Shown here: positions 44,990 through 53,903 of the stretch, piece by piece
Layout: every line of letters begins with the position of its first letter
Numbering within the stretch: the stretch's first letter is position 1
Assembly: GCF_019645875.1 (NCBI RefSeq)
Contig: NZ_CP081000.1
Location: 2,232,001 to 2,296,000 of the forward strand
DNA: 64,000 bases
Direction: 5' to 3'
From: Mycolicibacterium senegalense
GTDB taxonomy: Bacteria > Actinomycetota > Actinomycetes > Mycobacteriales > Mycobacteriaceae
Translations under genes and position numbers: made by a program
Notes under the pieces: generated by a model
The model's input: only the letters and a program-made list of their open reading frames with translations
The model's database searches: none
What the model was told of the DNA's origin: nothing

Positions 44990-46570
44990 TCAGGCGGGAC
45001 AGTACGTGTCAGTCTCGGGCAGCTTGCCGCTGTCGAGGTAGCCCGTCAACGGGGGCAGCGCGCACGGGGTGTAGATGCTGGCACCGTGGCCGATGCCCTG
45101 CCACATCACCCGACGGTTGTTGGCGCCGGCGTTGATGACGGTGGCGGCCACGGCCGCCACACCCTCGTTGCCGACGATCGGGTCATTGCGCACGCCGAGC
45201 AGCAGTACCGGAATCTTGAGATCCTGCGGGTCTTTGGGTGCCGTGCTGCTGGGCCAGTTGAGGCATTTGACGAGGTTCAGCGCGCCCACGGCGCCGAACT
45301 GCGGGTAGAGCTTGCCCCAGGCGACCACGAGCTCGCGGACCCGGTCGGGGGTCGGTCGGTTCAGCGCGTCGCTGCAGGAGTTGACGAACTGGCCGTCGGT
45401 CTGGCGCAGGTTGTCGGCCTGGGTGATCAAGCCGGAGATCGGGCCGGTGTCACCGGCCCGGGCCGCGGCCAATGCCGTCGCCAGATTGTTGGTGGCGGCC
45501 ACCCGGTCGCCTTGCGGGAAACCCAGGCCGGTGGTGATCGCGTCGGTCAGCGTGGCCACCGAGGCGCCGCCGGGTCCGCGGCCGGCGCGCGCATCGGCCA
45601 GCAGGGCGTCGACGGCGCCCTTCGGGTCCGGTGCCAGCGGGCAGTTGGTCGCCACACATTGCGCGGCGAACGCGTCGAGCGCGGCCTGCTGGCCCTTGAC
45701 GCGTTGCTCGGCGGCCGCCTCGGCGCCGACTGCCAGCGGCAACGGGGAGTCCAGGACCAGTCGCGACACCTTGTTGGGGTGCGAGCCGGCGTAGGCCAGG
45801 GCCACCTGAGCACCGTTGCCGACACCCAGCAGGGCCAGGGTGGGCACGTCCCAGGTGCTGCGCAGGCGTTCCAGATCTTCGGCGGCGTGCGCGTTGTCGT
45901 ACGCCGAGTCGCCCGGGGCGATGGTGTCCGTGCAACTGGTGGTGGCGGTCATGGTGACCGCGCCCAGGTTGGCCACCGGGTCGTCGCCGGCCTGAAATTG
46001 GGTCTGGTCCAGCATTTCCTGGCGGTCGTAGACGTCGCGGCAGTCGATCGCGCCGGACATGCCCATACCGCGCCGGTCCACGGCCACGATGGGATGGGTC
46101 TTGAGGATGTCGGTTCCCGAGCGCGCCAACCAGGTCGGCAGCTGCACGGAGGTGGGGATGTCGGATCCGGTGGTCATCACCAGCGGGCCGGCGTCGGGCG
46201 GCGTCTGCGTCGAGCGGGCCCGCACCACGCCGATGCTGACGGTACCGGTGGCCCCGTTGATCGAGTCGAGATCGGCGTCGTAGGTGGCGCAATCCAGCGT
46301 GACGTCGGCGGGCGGCTGCACGCCGGCGCTGCTGAACAGCCGAGGCGTGCAGTCCCGCCAGGACAGGTCGTTCTTGGGCGCGTCGATGCCGGGCGGACCG
46401 GGCGGGGCGGCGGCGGTGGTCACGGGTTGGCCCTGCGGGTGAGCGCCGGAGTTGGTGGCATATCGCGGATCTGCGGCGAACAGTGGTGCGCAAGCGGTGA
46501 GCACTCCCAGTGACAGAACGGGCGCGGCGACCGCGGACCTTCTCAGGGCTTTCACCAGCTGATGACGCAT
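44990..46570 (-). CDS. alpha/beta-hydrolase lipoprotein (Rv2672 type) with unusual nucleophile site
   Basis: About 526 residues from the ATG at 46570: a lipoprotein signal ending L-T-A-C (Cys at about 27), an alpha/beta-hydrolase core and a TAP-like C-terminal domain. The oxyanion region V-D-R-R-G-M-G-M-S-G and acid/base residues (V-R-N-D-P-I-V-G and G-I-G-H-G) look normal. The nucleophile elbow, however, reads L-L-G-V-G-N-G, with Gly (codon GGC) where Ser is expected. Relatives are tripeptidyl-aminopeptidase-like exported proteases. It may be inactive or use another residue. Confidence 0.83.
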   Translation of the reverse strand: MRHQLVKALRRSAVAAPVLSLGVLTACAPLFAADPRYATNSGAHPQGQPVTTAAAPPGPPGIDAPKNDLSWRDCTPRLFSSAGVQPPADVTLDCATYDADLDSINGATGTVSIGVVRARSTQTPPDAGPLVMTTGSDIPTSVQLPTWLARSGTDILKTHPIVAVDRRGMGMSGAIDCRDVYDRQEMLDQTQFQAGDDPVANLGAVTMTATTSCTDTIAPGDSAYDNAHAAEDLERLRSTWDVPTLALLGVGNGAQVALAYAGSHPNKVSRLVLDSPLPLAVGAEAAAEQRVKGQQAALDAFAAQCVATNCPLAPDPKGAVDALLADARAGRGPGGASVATLTDAITTGLGFPQGDRVAATNNLATALAAARAGDTGPISGLITQADNLRQTDGQFVNSCSDALNRPTPDRVRELVVAWGKLYPQFGAVGALNLVKCLNWPSSTAPKDPQDLKIPVLLLGVRNDPIVGNEGVAAVAATVINAGANNRRVMWQGIGHGASIYTPCALPPLTGYLDSGKLPETDTYCPA

Positions 46571-46630
46571 GCTGACCACAGTAGCGACAGACAGCGCCGA
46601 TGCACCTCGCGCCAGCGCTCGTCGGCGCAT

Positions 46631-47401
46631 CTACCCGCGGACGTAGCGGGTGTACAGGTAGCCGTCGTCGTCGGTGAGCAGGTGTGCCGGCCGCATCCGG
46701 GTGTGTGCGTGGCCCGGGCCGGTGGCGATGCGCCGTGCCACGCCGCCGACCAGGATCGGCGCCACGGTCAGGCACAACTCGTCGAGCAGGTCCTCCTCGA
46801 TGAGCAGGCTCAGTAGTTGCGGTCCGCCCTCGGTCAGCACCCGGAAGAGCTTGCGTTCGGCGAGGATTCGCAGGGCCACCGCAGGGTCGACCCGGGTGGG
46901 ATCGGCACCGGAGGCGTCGAGTACCTCGGCGACGGCGCCCAGCCGGTGCCGCGCGTCGGCGACGGTCTTGGTGGTGGTCAGGATCAGCGGTGCCACCTCG
47001 GTGCGGGTGAAGAACTTGGCGTCGGGCTCGAGGTCGGCCGACGCGGTGATGACCGCGATGGGCGGCACTTCGTGCTGCCCGCGACGTTGCCGCTGCTGGC
47101 GTTGTGCGACGGTCAATTGGACGCCCGAATAGTTCTCGATCCGCACGGTGGCGGCGCCCATCAGGATCACGTCTGCGGTGTGGCGCATGAGATTGAACAC
47201 AGCCCGGTCGCCCGGACCGCCCAGCCCACCGGACTTGCCGTCCTCGGTGGCGCCGCCGTCGAGACTGCTGATCATGTTGCCGCGCACCCAACATCTCTGC
47301 AGGTCATCGGGGTAGGAGTAGTAAGCGGCCAGCTGGCCGTCGGTGATTGTGTCGACATTTCCCAGCACGGTCAGGTCGGTTCCGGCGGTGTCATCGGACA
47401 T
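46631..47401 (-). CDS. RibD-like pyrimidine reductase family protein (Rv2671 type)
   Basis: A 256-residue protein of the RibD C-terminal (DHFR-like) domain family without the deaminase domain, containing M-I-S-S-L-D-G-G-A-T (about residues 43-52) and D-V-I-L-M-G-A-A-T-V-R. The M. tuberculosis orthologue has dihydrofolate-reductase-like activity when overproduced and is not needed for riboflavin synthesis. It lies just upstream of the lipoprotein gene on the same strand. Confidence 0.85.
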   Translation of the reverse strand: MSDDTAGTDLTVLGNVDTITDGQLAAYYSYPDDLQRCWVRGNMISSLDGGATEDGKSGGLGGPGDRAVFNLMRHTADVILMGAATVRIENYSGVQLTVAQRQQRQRRGQHEVPPIAVITASADLEPDAKFFTRTEVAPLILTTTKTVADARHRLGAVAEVLDASGADPTRVDPAVALRILAERKLFRVLTEGGPQLLSLLIEEDLLDELCLTVAPILVGGVARRIATGPGHAHTRMRPAHLLTDDDGYLYTRYVRG

Positions 47402-47435
47402 GAACTGAATTGGAGCACGTCGTTACGCTGCCTCC

Positions 47436-48473
47436 ATGCACGGGTCCAGCGGCGTCGCTCATCTCGCCGATCGTCATCCCACCGTCACGCCGGAGCGGCT
47501 GGTCGCACAGTTGGTTCCGCCCCCGACGTTCGCCGATGTCAGCTTCGACAGCTATCGCCCGGACCCGTCCGAACCGTCTCAGGCCGCCGCGGTGCAGTCG
47601 TGCCGCGATTTCTGTGATCAGGCAGCGCTGAGGCGGGCGGGCAAGAAGAAGCTGTTCGGCAAGCGTGAGGTGCTGCCGGGGGTCGGGCTGTACCTGGACG
47701 GTGGGTTCGGCGTCGGCAAGACCCACCTGTTGGCCTCGACGTATTACACGCTGTCGCAGGGGGATGCTCCGACCGCGTTCGCCACGTTCGGCGAGCTGAC
47801 CCAGCTTGCCGGGGTGTTCGGCTACAACGAGTGCATCGACCTGCTCTCCGAATATGTGGTGGTGTGCATCGACGAGTTCGAGCTGGACGATCCGGGCAAC
47901 ACCACGCTGATCTCACGGTTGCTCTCGGCGTTGGTGGAGCGTGGGGTGTCGATCGCGGCGACCTCGAACACCCTGCCCGAACAGTTGGGTGAGGGGCGGT
48001 TCGCCGCCCAGGACTTCCTGCGCGAGATCAACACGCTGGCCCAGATCTTCACCACTGTGCGCATCGAGGGCCCCGACTACCGGCATCGTGATCTGCCGCC
48101 GGCGCCCGAGCCGCTCTCCGATGCGGAGGTGGCGCAGCGGGCCGAGGGAGTTGCCGGGGCGACGCTCGACGACTTCGACGCGTTGTGCGCGCACCTGGCG
48201 ACCATGCACCCGTCGCGCTACCACGCGTTGATCGAAGGGGTGACCGAGGTGTTCATCACCGGGGTGCACCCGATCGAGGATCAGAGTGTGGCATTGCGGC
48301 TCGTGGCGTTGACCGACCGCCTGTATGACGCGGGAATCCCGGTGCTGGCTTCGGGAACCAAGCTCGACACCATTTTCAGCCCGGAGATGGTGGCCGGGGG
48401 ATTCCGGAAGAAGTACCTGCGGGCCACCTCGCGTCTGCTGGCCTTGACCGCCGCGGCGCAGAAGGCCGTCTAG
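47436..48473 (+). CDS. ZapE/AFG1-like ATPase
   Basis: A 345-residue AAA+ protein of the AFG1/ZapE family: Walker A G-G-F-G-V-G-K-T-H near residue 88, Walker B V-C-I-D-E-F-E-L near 143. In other bacteria ZapE associates with the division ring under stress and mitochondrial AFG1 helps degrade oxidase subunits. The mycobacterial role (Rv2670c type) is not known to me. It is divergent from the RibD-like gene; its stop overlaps the opposing GNAT gene by four bases. Confidence 0.88.
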   Translation: MHGSSGVAHLADRHPTVTPERLVAQLVPPPTFADVSFDSYRPDPSEPSQAAAVQSCRDFCDQAALRRAGKKKLFGKREVLPGVGLYLDGGFGVGKTHLLASTYYTLSQGDAPTAFATFGELTQLAGVFGYNECIDLLSEYVVVCIDEFELDDPGNTTLISRLLSALVERGVSIAATSNTLPEQLGEGRFAAQDFLREINTLAQIFTTVRIEGPDYRHRDLPPAPEPLSDAEVAQRAEGVAGATLDDFDALCAHLATMHPSRYHALIEGVTEVFITGVHPIEDQSVALRLVALTDRLYDAGIPVLASGTKLDTIFSPEMVAGGFRKKYLRATSRLLALTAAAQKAV

Positions 48474-48991
48474 ACCGGCCGGACCATCACGTAGTCGTCC
48501 TCGATGCGGGTGCCGAGCCGGAAGGTCTTGGTGCCGCTGACGGTGAAACCGTGCTTGGTGTAGAAGCGTTGGGCGCGGTGGTTGTGCTGGTTGACCCCCA
48601 GCCAGACGGAGGCCACACCGGATTCGCTCCCGGCATCCAAGACGGCTGACATCAGTGCCTGGGCCACCCCTGCGCCGTGCCGGCCGGGCAGCACGTAGAT
48701 CTTCGACAGTTCCAGCGCGGGCCGCAGCGTCACCGCCCGCTGGACATCGTCGTCGTCGGGGACACCGTGAATCAGCATGGCGTATCCCGTGATCGAGTCC
48801 TCCCTCGCCACCAGCACGATCCGACCGGGGTCGGTGAGGTACTCGGCGAAGCGTTCCTCGGACAGGGTTTCGGCGATGAAGGCGGCGACGTTGTCCGGCG
48901 TCACCGACGGGGGACAGGCCAGGGGGAAGGTGGCGGCCGCGACCGCGGCCAGCTCCGGGAGGTCAGCTGCCGTGGCGGGCGCTATCTTCAC
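48470..48991 (-). CDS. GNAT family N-acetyltransferase (Rv2669 type)
   Basis: 173 residues with the GNAT acetyl-CoA loop P-G-R-H-G-A-G-V-A-Q-A-L (about residues 104-115) and A-Q-R-F-Y-T-K-H-G-F near 145. The GTG at 48991 overlaps the stop of the exported-protein gene (ATGA-type, four bases), so the two are probably co-translated. The target is unknown. Confidence 0.85.
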   Translation of the reverse strand: MKIAPATAADLPELAAVAAATFPLACPPSVTPDNVAAFIAETLSEERFAEYLTDPGRIVLVAREDSITGYAMLIHGVPDDDDVQRAVTLRPALELSKIYVLPGRHGAGVAQALMSAVLDAGSESGVASVWLGVNQHNHRAQRFYTKHGFTVSGTKTFRLGTRIEDDYVMVRPV

Positions 48992-49530
48992 GGCAGCGGC
49001 GCGCCTGGCTGCCACAGGTTCCACTGCGCCAGGTGCTCTCCGGTCTTGGTGTCGGTCAACACCACATTGGTGACCAGTGCGCGGTAGACGTCCCAGTAGA
49101 CGTCGCCGTTGACGGTGGCCCCCGGCGGCGCGTTGCGCAGCGCCGCTTCGAGTCGGTTGGGCGCATCGGTGTGCTTGGGCGCGTATGCGTCGGCGTAGGG
49201 GGTGACGCCGTTGAACGTGAACGCCAGTGCCATCGCGTACGGGTTGGGGGCGGCGACGGTGGTCACGGTGACCGGGGCGCGCCACGGACCGCCTTGGGCC
49301 CGCCAGCGCGGCGAGCCGTTCCAGCCCCAGCCGGGCGGGACTTCGCTGGCGAGCACATCGTGCACGGTGACGTCGGCGACGATGCCGTTGGCCGTCTTGA
49401 CCCGCAACGTGTCGCCGATGTTGCCGATCGGAGTCCCTTCGGCCGAGGCCGCCGGCGGGCCGATGAGGGCGGTAACCGACATCACCATGGCCGTGAACAT
49501 GAGCGCAAACCAGCGAGGCATGCCAGGCAT
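48988..49530 (-). CDS. exported protein (Rv2668 type), MPT63-like fold suspected
   Basis: 180 residues with a Sec signal peptide (hydrophobic core about residues 8-24, cleavage likely after A-A-S-A). The mature part contains G-N-I-G-D-T-L-R-V, W-x-V/P-type beta segments and ends in Q-W-N-L-W-Q-P-G, resembling the immunoglobulin-like MPT63/DUF1942 proteins; this is a pattern judgement. No catalytic residues were recognised. Same transcription unit as the GNAT gene. Confidence 0.72.
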   Translation of the reverse strand: MPGMPRWFALMFTAMVMSVTALIGPPAASAEGTPIGNIGDTLRVKTANGIVADVTVHDVLASEVPPGWGWNGSPRWRAQGGPWRAPVTVTTVAAPNPYAMALAFTFNGVTPYADAYAPKHTDAPNRLEAALRNAPPGATVNGDVYWDVYRALVTNVVLTDTKTGEHLAQWNLWQPGAPLP

Positions 49531-49566
49531 GATCGCACAGACTGAAACGTGTTACAGCCGGTTGGG

Positions 49567-49992
49567 TCAGGACATCCAGGGCCCGACGCCGCCCACTTTG
49601 TCGATCCGGATCCGTGTCAGCCAGCCGGGTGGCGCATCCTTCGGCGGGAACGGCACATCGGGCGCGGCCAGGGTTTGCGCCAGTTGTTCGAGGAGTTCCG
49701 GTGCGCCGCCTTCGACGATTCGGGCGGTACCCGTGATCGCCAGGTAGGGCCGCATCGCCTCGCCCACCCGACCGGGATCGAGGATGGTCAGGGCAACCCG
49801 AGGATCGCGGCGCACGTTGCGGACCTTCTTGTGCTCGGCCAGATGTGCGGTGACGAGTTCGTCGCCGTCGGCGCTGGACTGCAGCGCCACCCAGACCAGC
49901 GTGGCCTGTGGACTACCGTCCGGATTCAGCGTGACGAGCGTGGCATCGGCTCCCGCGCCGATCAGCTCGCGTGCGGCGTCATTGAGTTTCAC
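49567..49992 (-). CDS. PPOX-class F420/FMN-dependent enzyme
   Basis: A 141-residue split-barrel protein (pyridoxamine-phosphate-oxidase-like): A-T-L-V-T-L-N-P-D-G-S-P-Q at residues 17-29 and K-V-R-N-V-R-R-D-P-R-V-A-L-T near 56. Mycobacterial members often use F420 to reduce biliverdin or other substrates. It lies between the exported-protein gene and clpC2 on the same strand. The cofactor cannot be fixed from sequence alone. Confidence 0.8.
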   Translation of the reverse strand: MKLNDAARELIGAGADATLVTLNPDGSPQATLVWVALQSSADGDELVTAHLAEHKKVRNVRRDPRVALTILDPGRVGEAMRPYLAITGTARIVEGGAPELLEQLAQTLAAPDVPFPPKDAPPGWLTRIRIDKVGGVGPWMS

Positions 49993-50031
49993 GATTGCTT
50001 CTACGGTTCGGCGGGAGCTTTCATTCCCGGT

Positions 50032-50778
50032 TCATTCTTCGCCGCCGGCCTGTTCTTTGGCCATGAACGGGGCCAGGGCGGCGGCGAGTTCGGTTTCGAA
50101 TCGTTGCGGGTCGGCGCCGAGGCGGTGCAGCGGTCCGTCCTCGTCCTCGGCTTCGGCCAGGGCGAGCAGGATGTGTTCGGTGCCGATGTAGTTGTGCCCC
50201 AGCCGAAGCGCTTGGCGGAAGGTCAGCTCGAGGGCCTTCTTGGCCCCGCCGTTGAACGGGATGAGGGCCGGTACCTCACCGGCTCGCGGCGGCAGGGTGA
50301 TGACCGCGCGGGCGGCTTCTTCGGTGATGCCTTGGCTCACAAGGAGTTTGGCGGCCAAGCCGTCGGGTTCGGCGTACAGGGCCAGTAGCAGGTGCTCGGG
50401 GGTGATCTCGGCGTTGCCGGCCGCGTGCGCGGTGTTCTGTGAGACCACGACGACATTGCGTGCCCGCGGGGTGAACCGGCCGAATCCGGCGTTCGGGTCG
50501 AGTGCGGCCGGGTCGAAGTCGGGGACCTTGGGCACGAAGCGCTTCTGGGCCGCCTGCTTGGTGACCCCCATGGCCTTGCCGATGTCGGTCCAAGAGGCGC
50601 CGGAACGTCGGGCCTGGTCGACGAAGTGCCCGATGAGGTGGTCGGCGATGTCGCCGAGGGCGTCCGCGGCGATGACGGCGTCGATCAACTGCTCAAGCGG
50701 TTCGGTGTGGGCTTTCTTGATCGCGCCGATGAGGTCGTCGAGACGGACGGGGTTGGTGAGGTGGACTGGCTGGCTCAT
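50032..50778 (-). CDS. clpC2: ClpC2, Clp N-domain protein with DNA-binding N-terminus
   Basis: 248 residues. The C-terminal part is a Clp N-terminal domain (H-I-L-L-A-L-A-E and H-L-L-L-A-L-Y repeats), without an AAA+ module. The N-terminal part holds a helix-turn-helix (S-W-T-D-I-G-K-A-M-G-V-T-K-Q-A-A-Q-K-R, about residues 61-79). ClpC2 of M. tuberculosis binds cyclomarin-type antibiotics that target ClpC1 and controls its own promoter. Two palindromes directly upstream fit autoregulation. Transcription is likely leaderless. Confidence 0.9.
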   Translation of the reverse strand: MSQPVHLTNPVRLDDLIGAIKKAHTEPLEQLIDAVIAADALGDIADHLIGHFVDQARRSGASWTDIGKAMGVTKQAAQKRFVPKVPDFDPAALDPNAGFGRFTPRARNVVVVSQNTAHAAGNAEITPEHLLLALYAEPDGLAAKLLVSQGITEEAARAVITLPPRAGEVPALIPFNGGAKKALELTFRQALRLGHNYIGTEHILLALAEAEDEDGPLHRLGADPQRFETELAAALAPFMAKEQAGGEE

Positions 50779-50780
50779 GC

Positions 50781-50825
50781 GTCAACTCTAAGTTGACGAT
50801 GCCCGGGCGTCAACCCTGGGTTGAC
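50781..50825 (-). promoter_or_regulatory. clpC2 promoter with two palindromic operators
   Basis: Two copies of GTCAAC-N5-GTTGAC at 50781-50797 and 50809-50825, 28 bases apart. On the minus strand TTGACG, a 17-base spacer and TAGAGT form a good sigma-A promoter, with the ATG only six bases after the -10 box. The -35 box lies in one palindrome and the -10 box in the other, so bound protein would block RNA polymerase completely. Confidence 0.8.
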
Positions 50826-50893
50826 GAATGTCGGGTGGTGGGCGAGACGGTGCCGGGAATACCTGCACGGGCGGATCGGGCAAGATAACGCCG

Positions 50894-52291
50894 GTGAATC
50901 TTGAAGAGCGCGTGCTCAACCTGTTGCGGCCTGTGCTGCGGCCGGTGATGCGGGTGCTGTCACTGCGCACCATCGTCATCGTCGGTGCGCTGTCGGTCGT
51001 GGTCACCGTCATCACGCTCGGGACCTGGGTGTGGCTCGGCGTCACCAACGATCAGTACAGCCAGCTGGACCGGCGGCTGGACTCGCTGAGCAGCCTCGGC
51101 GACGTCAGTACGCTGCTCACGGCGACCAAGCAGGGCTCCGCCGACAAGTCGATGCACGACGACGGCGGGCTGGTCCGCACCGCGCACATCGGTGGCGTCA
51201 GTGTCTCGGTCCCCAGCGACATCGTCTTGCCGAGGCTGGAGAACGGTTACGCCAACACCACCATCGACGGGGTCGAGTACCGCGTGCGGACGTTCACCGC
51301 CGGTCCGGCCAGCATCGCCCTCGGGGCGCCGCTGGCCGAGACACAGCGCCGGATCGACGAGCTGCACCTGCGGGTGTTGCTGATCTGTGGCGGCGTCATC
51401 GGCAGCACCATCGTGGTGGGTTGGATGATCTCGTTGGTGATGATCACTCCGTTCCGGCTGCTGGCGCAGCAGGCGCGGGCCATCAACGCCCAATCCAAGC
51501 CCGACGAGGTGCAGGTGCGTGGTGTGCGGGAGGCGGTGGAGATCGCCGAGGCGGTCGAGGGCATGCTCGCGCGCATCGGCAATGAACAGGAACGCACCAA
51601 GGCTGCGCTGGAATCGGCCCGGGACTTCGCCGCGGTCGCCTCCCACGAGTTACGCACCCCGCTGACGGCCATGCGTACCAACCTGGAAGTGCTGTCCACC
51701 CTGGACATGACCGCCGACCAGCGGCAAGAGGTGATCGGCGACGTGCTGCGTACCCAGAGCCGGATCGAGGGCACCCTCACCGCTCTGGAGCGGTTGGCTC
51801 AGGGGGAGCTGACGACCGTCGAGGATTTCGTGCCGATGGACGTCACCGAACTTCTCGACCGGGCGGCACACGATGCGCTGCGCACCTATCCCGGGTTGCG
51901 GGCCACGTTGATGCCCTCGCCGACGGTGCTGATGCTGGGGATGCCCGCGGGTCTGCGTCTGGTGATCGACAATGCCATCGCCAACGCCGTCAAACACGGT
52001 GGTGCCACCGAGATCCGGCTCAGTGCGGTCAGTTCGGCCGACGACGTGCAGATCGTGGTGGACGACAACGGTTCCGGGGTGCCGGAGGCCGAGCGTGCCG
52101 AGGTGTTCGAACGGTTCGCCCGCGGCTCGACGGCGTCGCGTTCGGGATCCGGACTGGGCCTGGCCCTGGTGGCACAACAGGCCGAATTGCACGGCGGCAC
52201 AGCGGCTTTGCTGGAAAGCCCGTTGGGGGGCGCACGGCTGTTGTTGCGGCTGCCGCTGAGGCGGGCGCGGGTGGAGGATGCGCCGTTCTGA
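50894..52291 (+). CDS. orphan PrrB-like sensor histidine kinase
   Basis: 465 residues: first membrane segment about 25-47, extracytoplasmic sensor domain, second membrane segment about 165-187, HAMP, phospho-acceptor S-H-E-L-R-T-P-L-T-A-M-R-T-N (His about 251), then N-box N-A-I-A-N-A-V-K-H-G-G, D-D-N-G-S-G-V-P and G-S-G-L-G-L-A. The kinase core is strikingly like mycobacterial PrrB. No response-regulator gene lies on either side, so it is an orphan here. The GTG at 50894 is preferred; the frame is open to 50828 but that part overlaps the clpC2 promoter region. Confidence 0.87.
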   Translation: MNLEERVLNLLRPVLRPVMRVLSLRTIVIVGALSVVVTVITLGTWVWLGVTNDQYSQLDRRLDSLSSLGDVSTLLTATKQGSADKSMHDDGGLVRTAHIGGVSVSVPSDIVLPRLENGYANTTIDGVEYRVRTFTAGPASIALGAPLAETQRRIDELHLRVLLICGGVIGSTIVVGWMISLVMITPFRLLAQQARAINAQSKPDEVQVRGVREAVEIAEAVEGMLARIGNEQERTKAALESARDFAAVASHELRTPLTAMRTNLEVLSTLDMTADQRQEVIGDVLRTQSRIEGTLTALERLAQGELTTVEDFVPMDVTELLDRAAHDALRTYPGLRATLMPSPTVLMLGMPAGLRLVIDNAIANAVKHGGATEIRLSAVSSADDVQIVVDDNGSGVPEAERAEVFERFARGSTASRSGSGLGLALVAQQAELHGGTAALLESPLGGARLLLRLPLRRARVEDAPF

Positions 52292-52293
52292 GT

Positions 52294-52665
52294 TCAGGGG
52301 TGGGAAGGCTCGCCGGTGACGCGGTGGTCGGCGTGGTTGAGCCCTTCCTGGACCAGGCGGCTCAAGTGTCCGTCTCGCAGCCGGTAGTAGACCCGCCGTC
52401 CCTCTTTGCGGGTTTCGACCATGCGGGCGAAGCGGAGTTTCGCCAGGTGCTGGCTGATCGAGGTGCGGGATCCTCCGGTGGCCTCGGCCAGTGCGGTGAC
52501 GTCGGCCTCGCCTTGGGTCAGGAGCCACAGCAGGTGTAGCCGCGTGCGGTCCGACAACATTCGGAACGTCTCGCTGGCGACGTCGAGCCGCTCCTGGTTG
52601 GGCGCACCCTCATGGACGAGGCTGTCCTGCGACCGCGACGATGGGCGCCCGGGCTGCGGTGCCAT
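52294..52665 (-). CDS. ArsR family transcriptional regulator
   Basis: 123 residues with an ArsR winged helix: F-R-M-L-S-D-R-T-R-L-H-L-L-W-L-L (about residues 34-49) and S-R-T-S-I-S-Q-H-L-A-K-L-R as recognition helix. The C-V-C metal site of ArsR/SmtB metal sensors is absent, so another ligand is likely. The ATG at 52665 has GGGAGGGA just upstream and lies 56 bases inside the end of the MFS gene; the two form one unit with the MFS gene first. Confidence 0.87.
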   Translation of the reverse strand: MAPQPGRPSSRSQDSLVHEGAPNQERLDVASETFRMLSDRTRLHLLWLLTQGEADVTALAEATGGSRTSISQHLAKLRFARMVETRKEGRRVYYRLRDGHLSRLVQEGLNHADHRVTGEPSHP

Positions 52666-53884
52666 GGAACTCCCTCCCGTGACGCGGCCACATCGTGACT
52701 GCCGCCAGTGTCGCGAGTGTAGCCAGTGCGGTCAGCAACAGCGCGGCAACAGCCTGGTTGAGCGTGGCGCCGACCCAGCCGGCCACCGGGTACGTGAGCA
52801 GGAACGCGGCGTGTGACAGCGAGAACTGCGCGGTGAACACGTCGGTGCGGTTCTCGACTGTCGAGTTGCGGCGAAGCAGGCGCGCCGACGGTGTGTTGAT
52901 CATCGAGGTGCCCGCGCCGGTGATCGCCCACAGCGTGCACAGGGTGACCCACCCGAATGCTCCGGGCCGCGCGGCTGCGATGAAAACAGTTGTGGCGCTG
53001 AGTGCTCCGACGCAGGCGGCGGCTCCGATGAGCATCACCGAGCGGTCCGAGATCGCGGTGAGCAGCCGCGGCAACGTCAATGCGACCAGCATCGAGCCTC
53101 CGCCGAAGCAGGCCAGTGCCAGCGCGAGTCCGCTGTCCTGGCCGCCGAGCAGGGTCCGGACATAGACCACGGTGTTGACCACCACGAGCGCGGTCGCGGC
53201 TGCGACGACGACGTTGAGGGCCAATAGGGCACGCAGTTCCGACGACGGCCACATGACGCGGAAGCCGCCCAGGGTGCGATCGCGAAACCGTGACCTGCGC
53301 CGAGCCCGCGGTGTGTGGGGGACGCGCACCGACGAGATGGCGGTTGCCGACGAGAGGAATCCGGCGACGGTGCCGAGGAAGAGGGTGGGGTAGTCGACGA
53401 CGGTCAGCAGGGTGGCCGCCAGTACGGGACTGGCAAGCGATTCCAGGTCGTAGGCGAGGCGGGACAACGACAGCGCCCCGGTATAGGTGCGCTCGTCCTC
53501 CAGTGCTGACGCGATCACCGCCTGATAGGCAGGTGTGAACGTGGCGGACGCGGCCTGTAGTGCGAACACCAAAAGGTAGATCTGCCAGATGGATTCGACG
53601 AAGGGCAGGGACAGTGCGACTGCGGCCCGCATGATGTCAGTGGTGATGAGAACCGACCGCGGCGGTAGCCGTGAAGTGGCCGCGGCCGTCATCGGAGCGA
53701 CGAACACGTAGGCGACCATCTTGATCGCCAGCGCGGTGCCGAGCACTGCCCCGGCGTCGTCGCCGGCGATGTCGTAGGCCAGCAGGCCGAGGGCGACCGT
53801 CAGCAGGCCGGTGCCGAGCAGTGCCACGACCTGTGCCGCGTACAGGCATCGGAACAGGCGGATGCGGAGGGGGTGGGTCGCCAC
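52610..53884 (-). CDS. MFS transporter
   Basis: A 424-residue major facilitator with about 12 membrane segments, beginning I-R-L-F-R-C-L-Y-A-A-Q-V-V-A-L-L-G-T-G, the pattern of drug-exporter-like MFS proteins. It precedes arsR and overlaps it by 56 bases. A palindrome lies 20 bases upstream of its start, so ArsR probably represses the pair. Efflux of a small molecule is inferred, the substrate unknown. Confidence 0.83.
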   Translation of the reverse strand: MATHPLRIRLFRCLYAAQVVALLGTGLLTVALGLLAYDIAGDDAGAVLGTALAIKMVAYVFVAPMTAAATSRLPPRSVLITTDIMRAAVALSLPFVESIWQIYLLVFALQAASATFTPAYQAVIASALEDERTYTGALSLSRLAYDLESLASPVLAATLLTVVDYPTLFLGTVAGFLSSATAISSVRVPHTPRARRRSRFRDRTLGGFRVMWPSSELRALLALNVVVAAATALVVVNTVVYVRTLLGGQDSGLALALACFGGGSMLVALTLPRLLTAISDRSVMLIGAAACVGALSATTVFIAAARPGAFGWVTLCTLWAITGAGTSMINTPSARLLRRNSTVENRTDVFTAQFSLSHAAFLLTYPVAGWVGATLNQAVAALLLTALATLATLAAVTMWPRHGREFHGTAARAPIVAVAGQPRP

Positions 53885-53903
53885 CCTGCCAGTATGTCAA
53901 TAT

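Noticed and set aside
44306..46513. 735-codon plus-strand frame opposite aftC and the hydrolase gene
   Set aside because: The product is a low-complexity Gly/Arg/Gln/Val sequence spanning two genes and their gap; no start-site signal.
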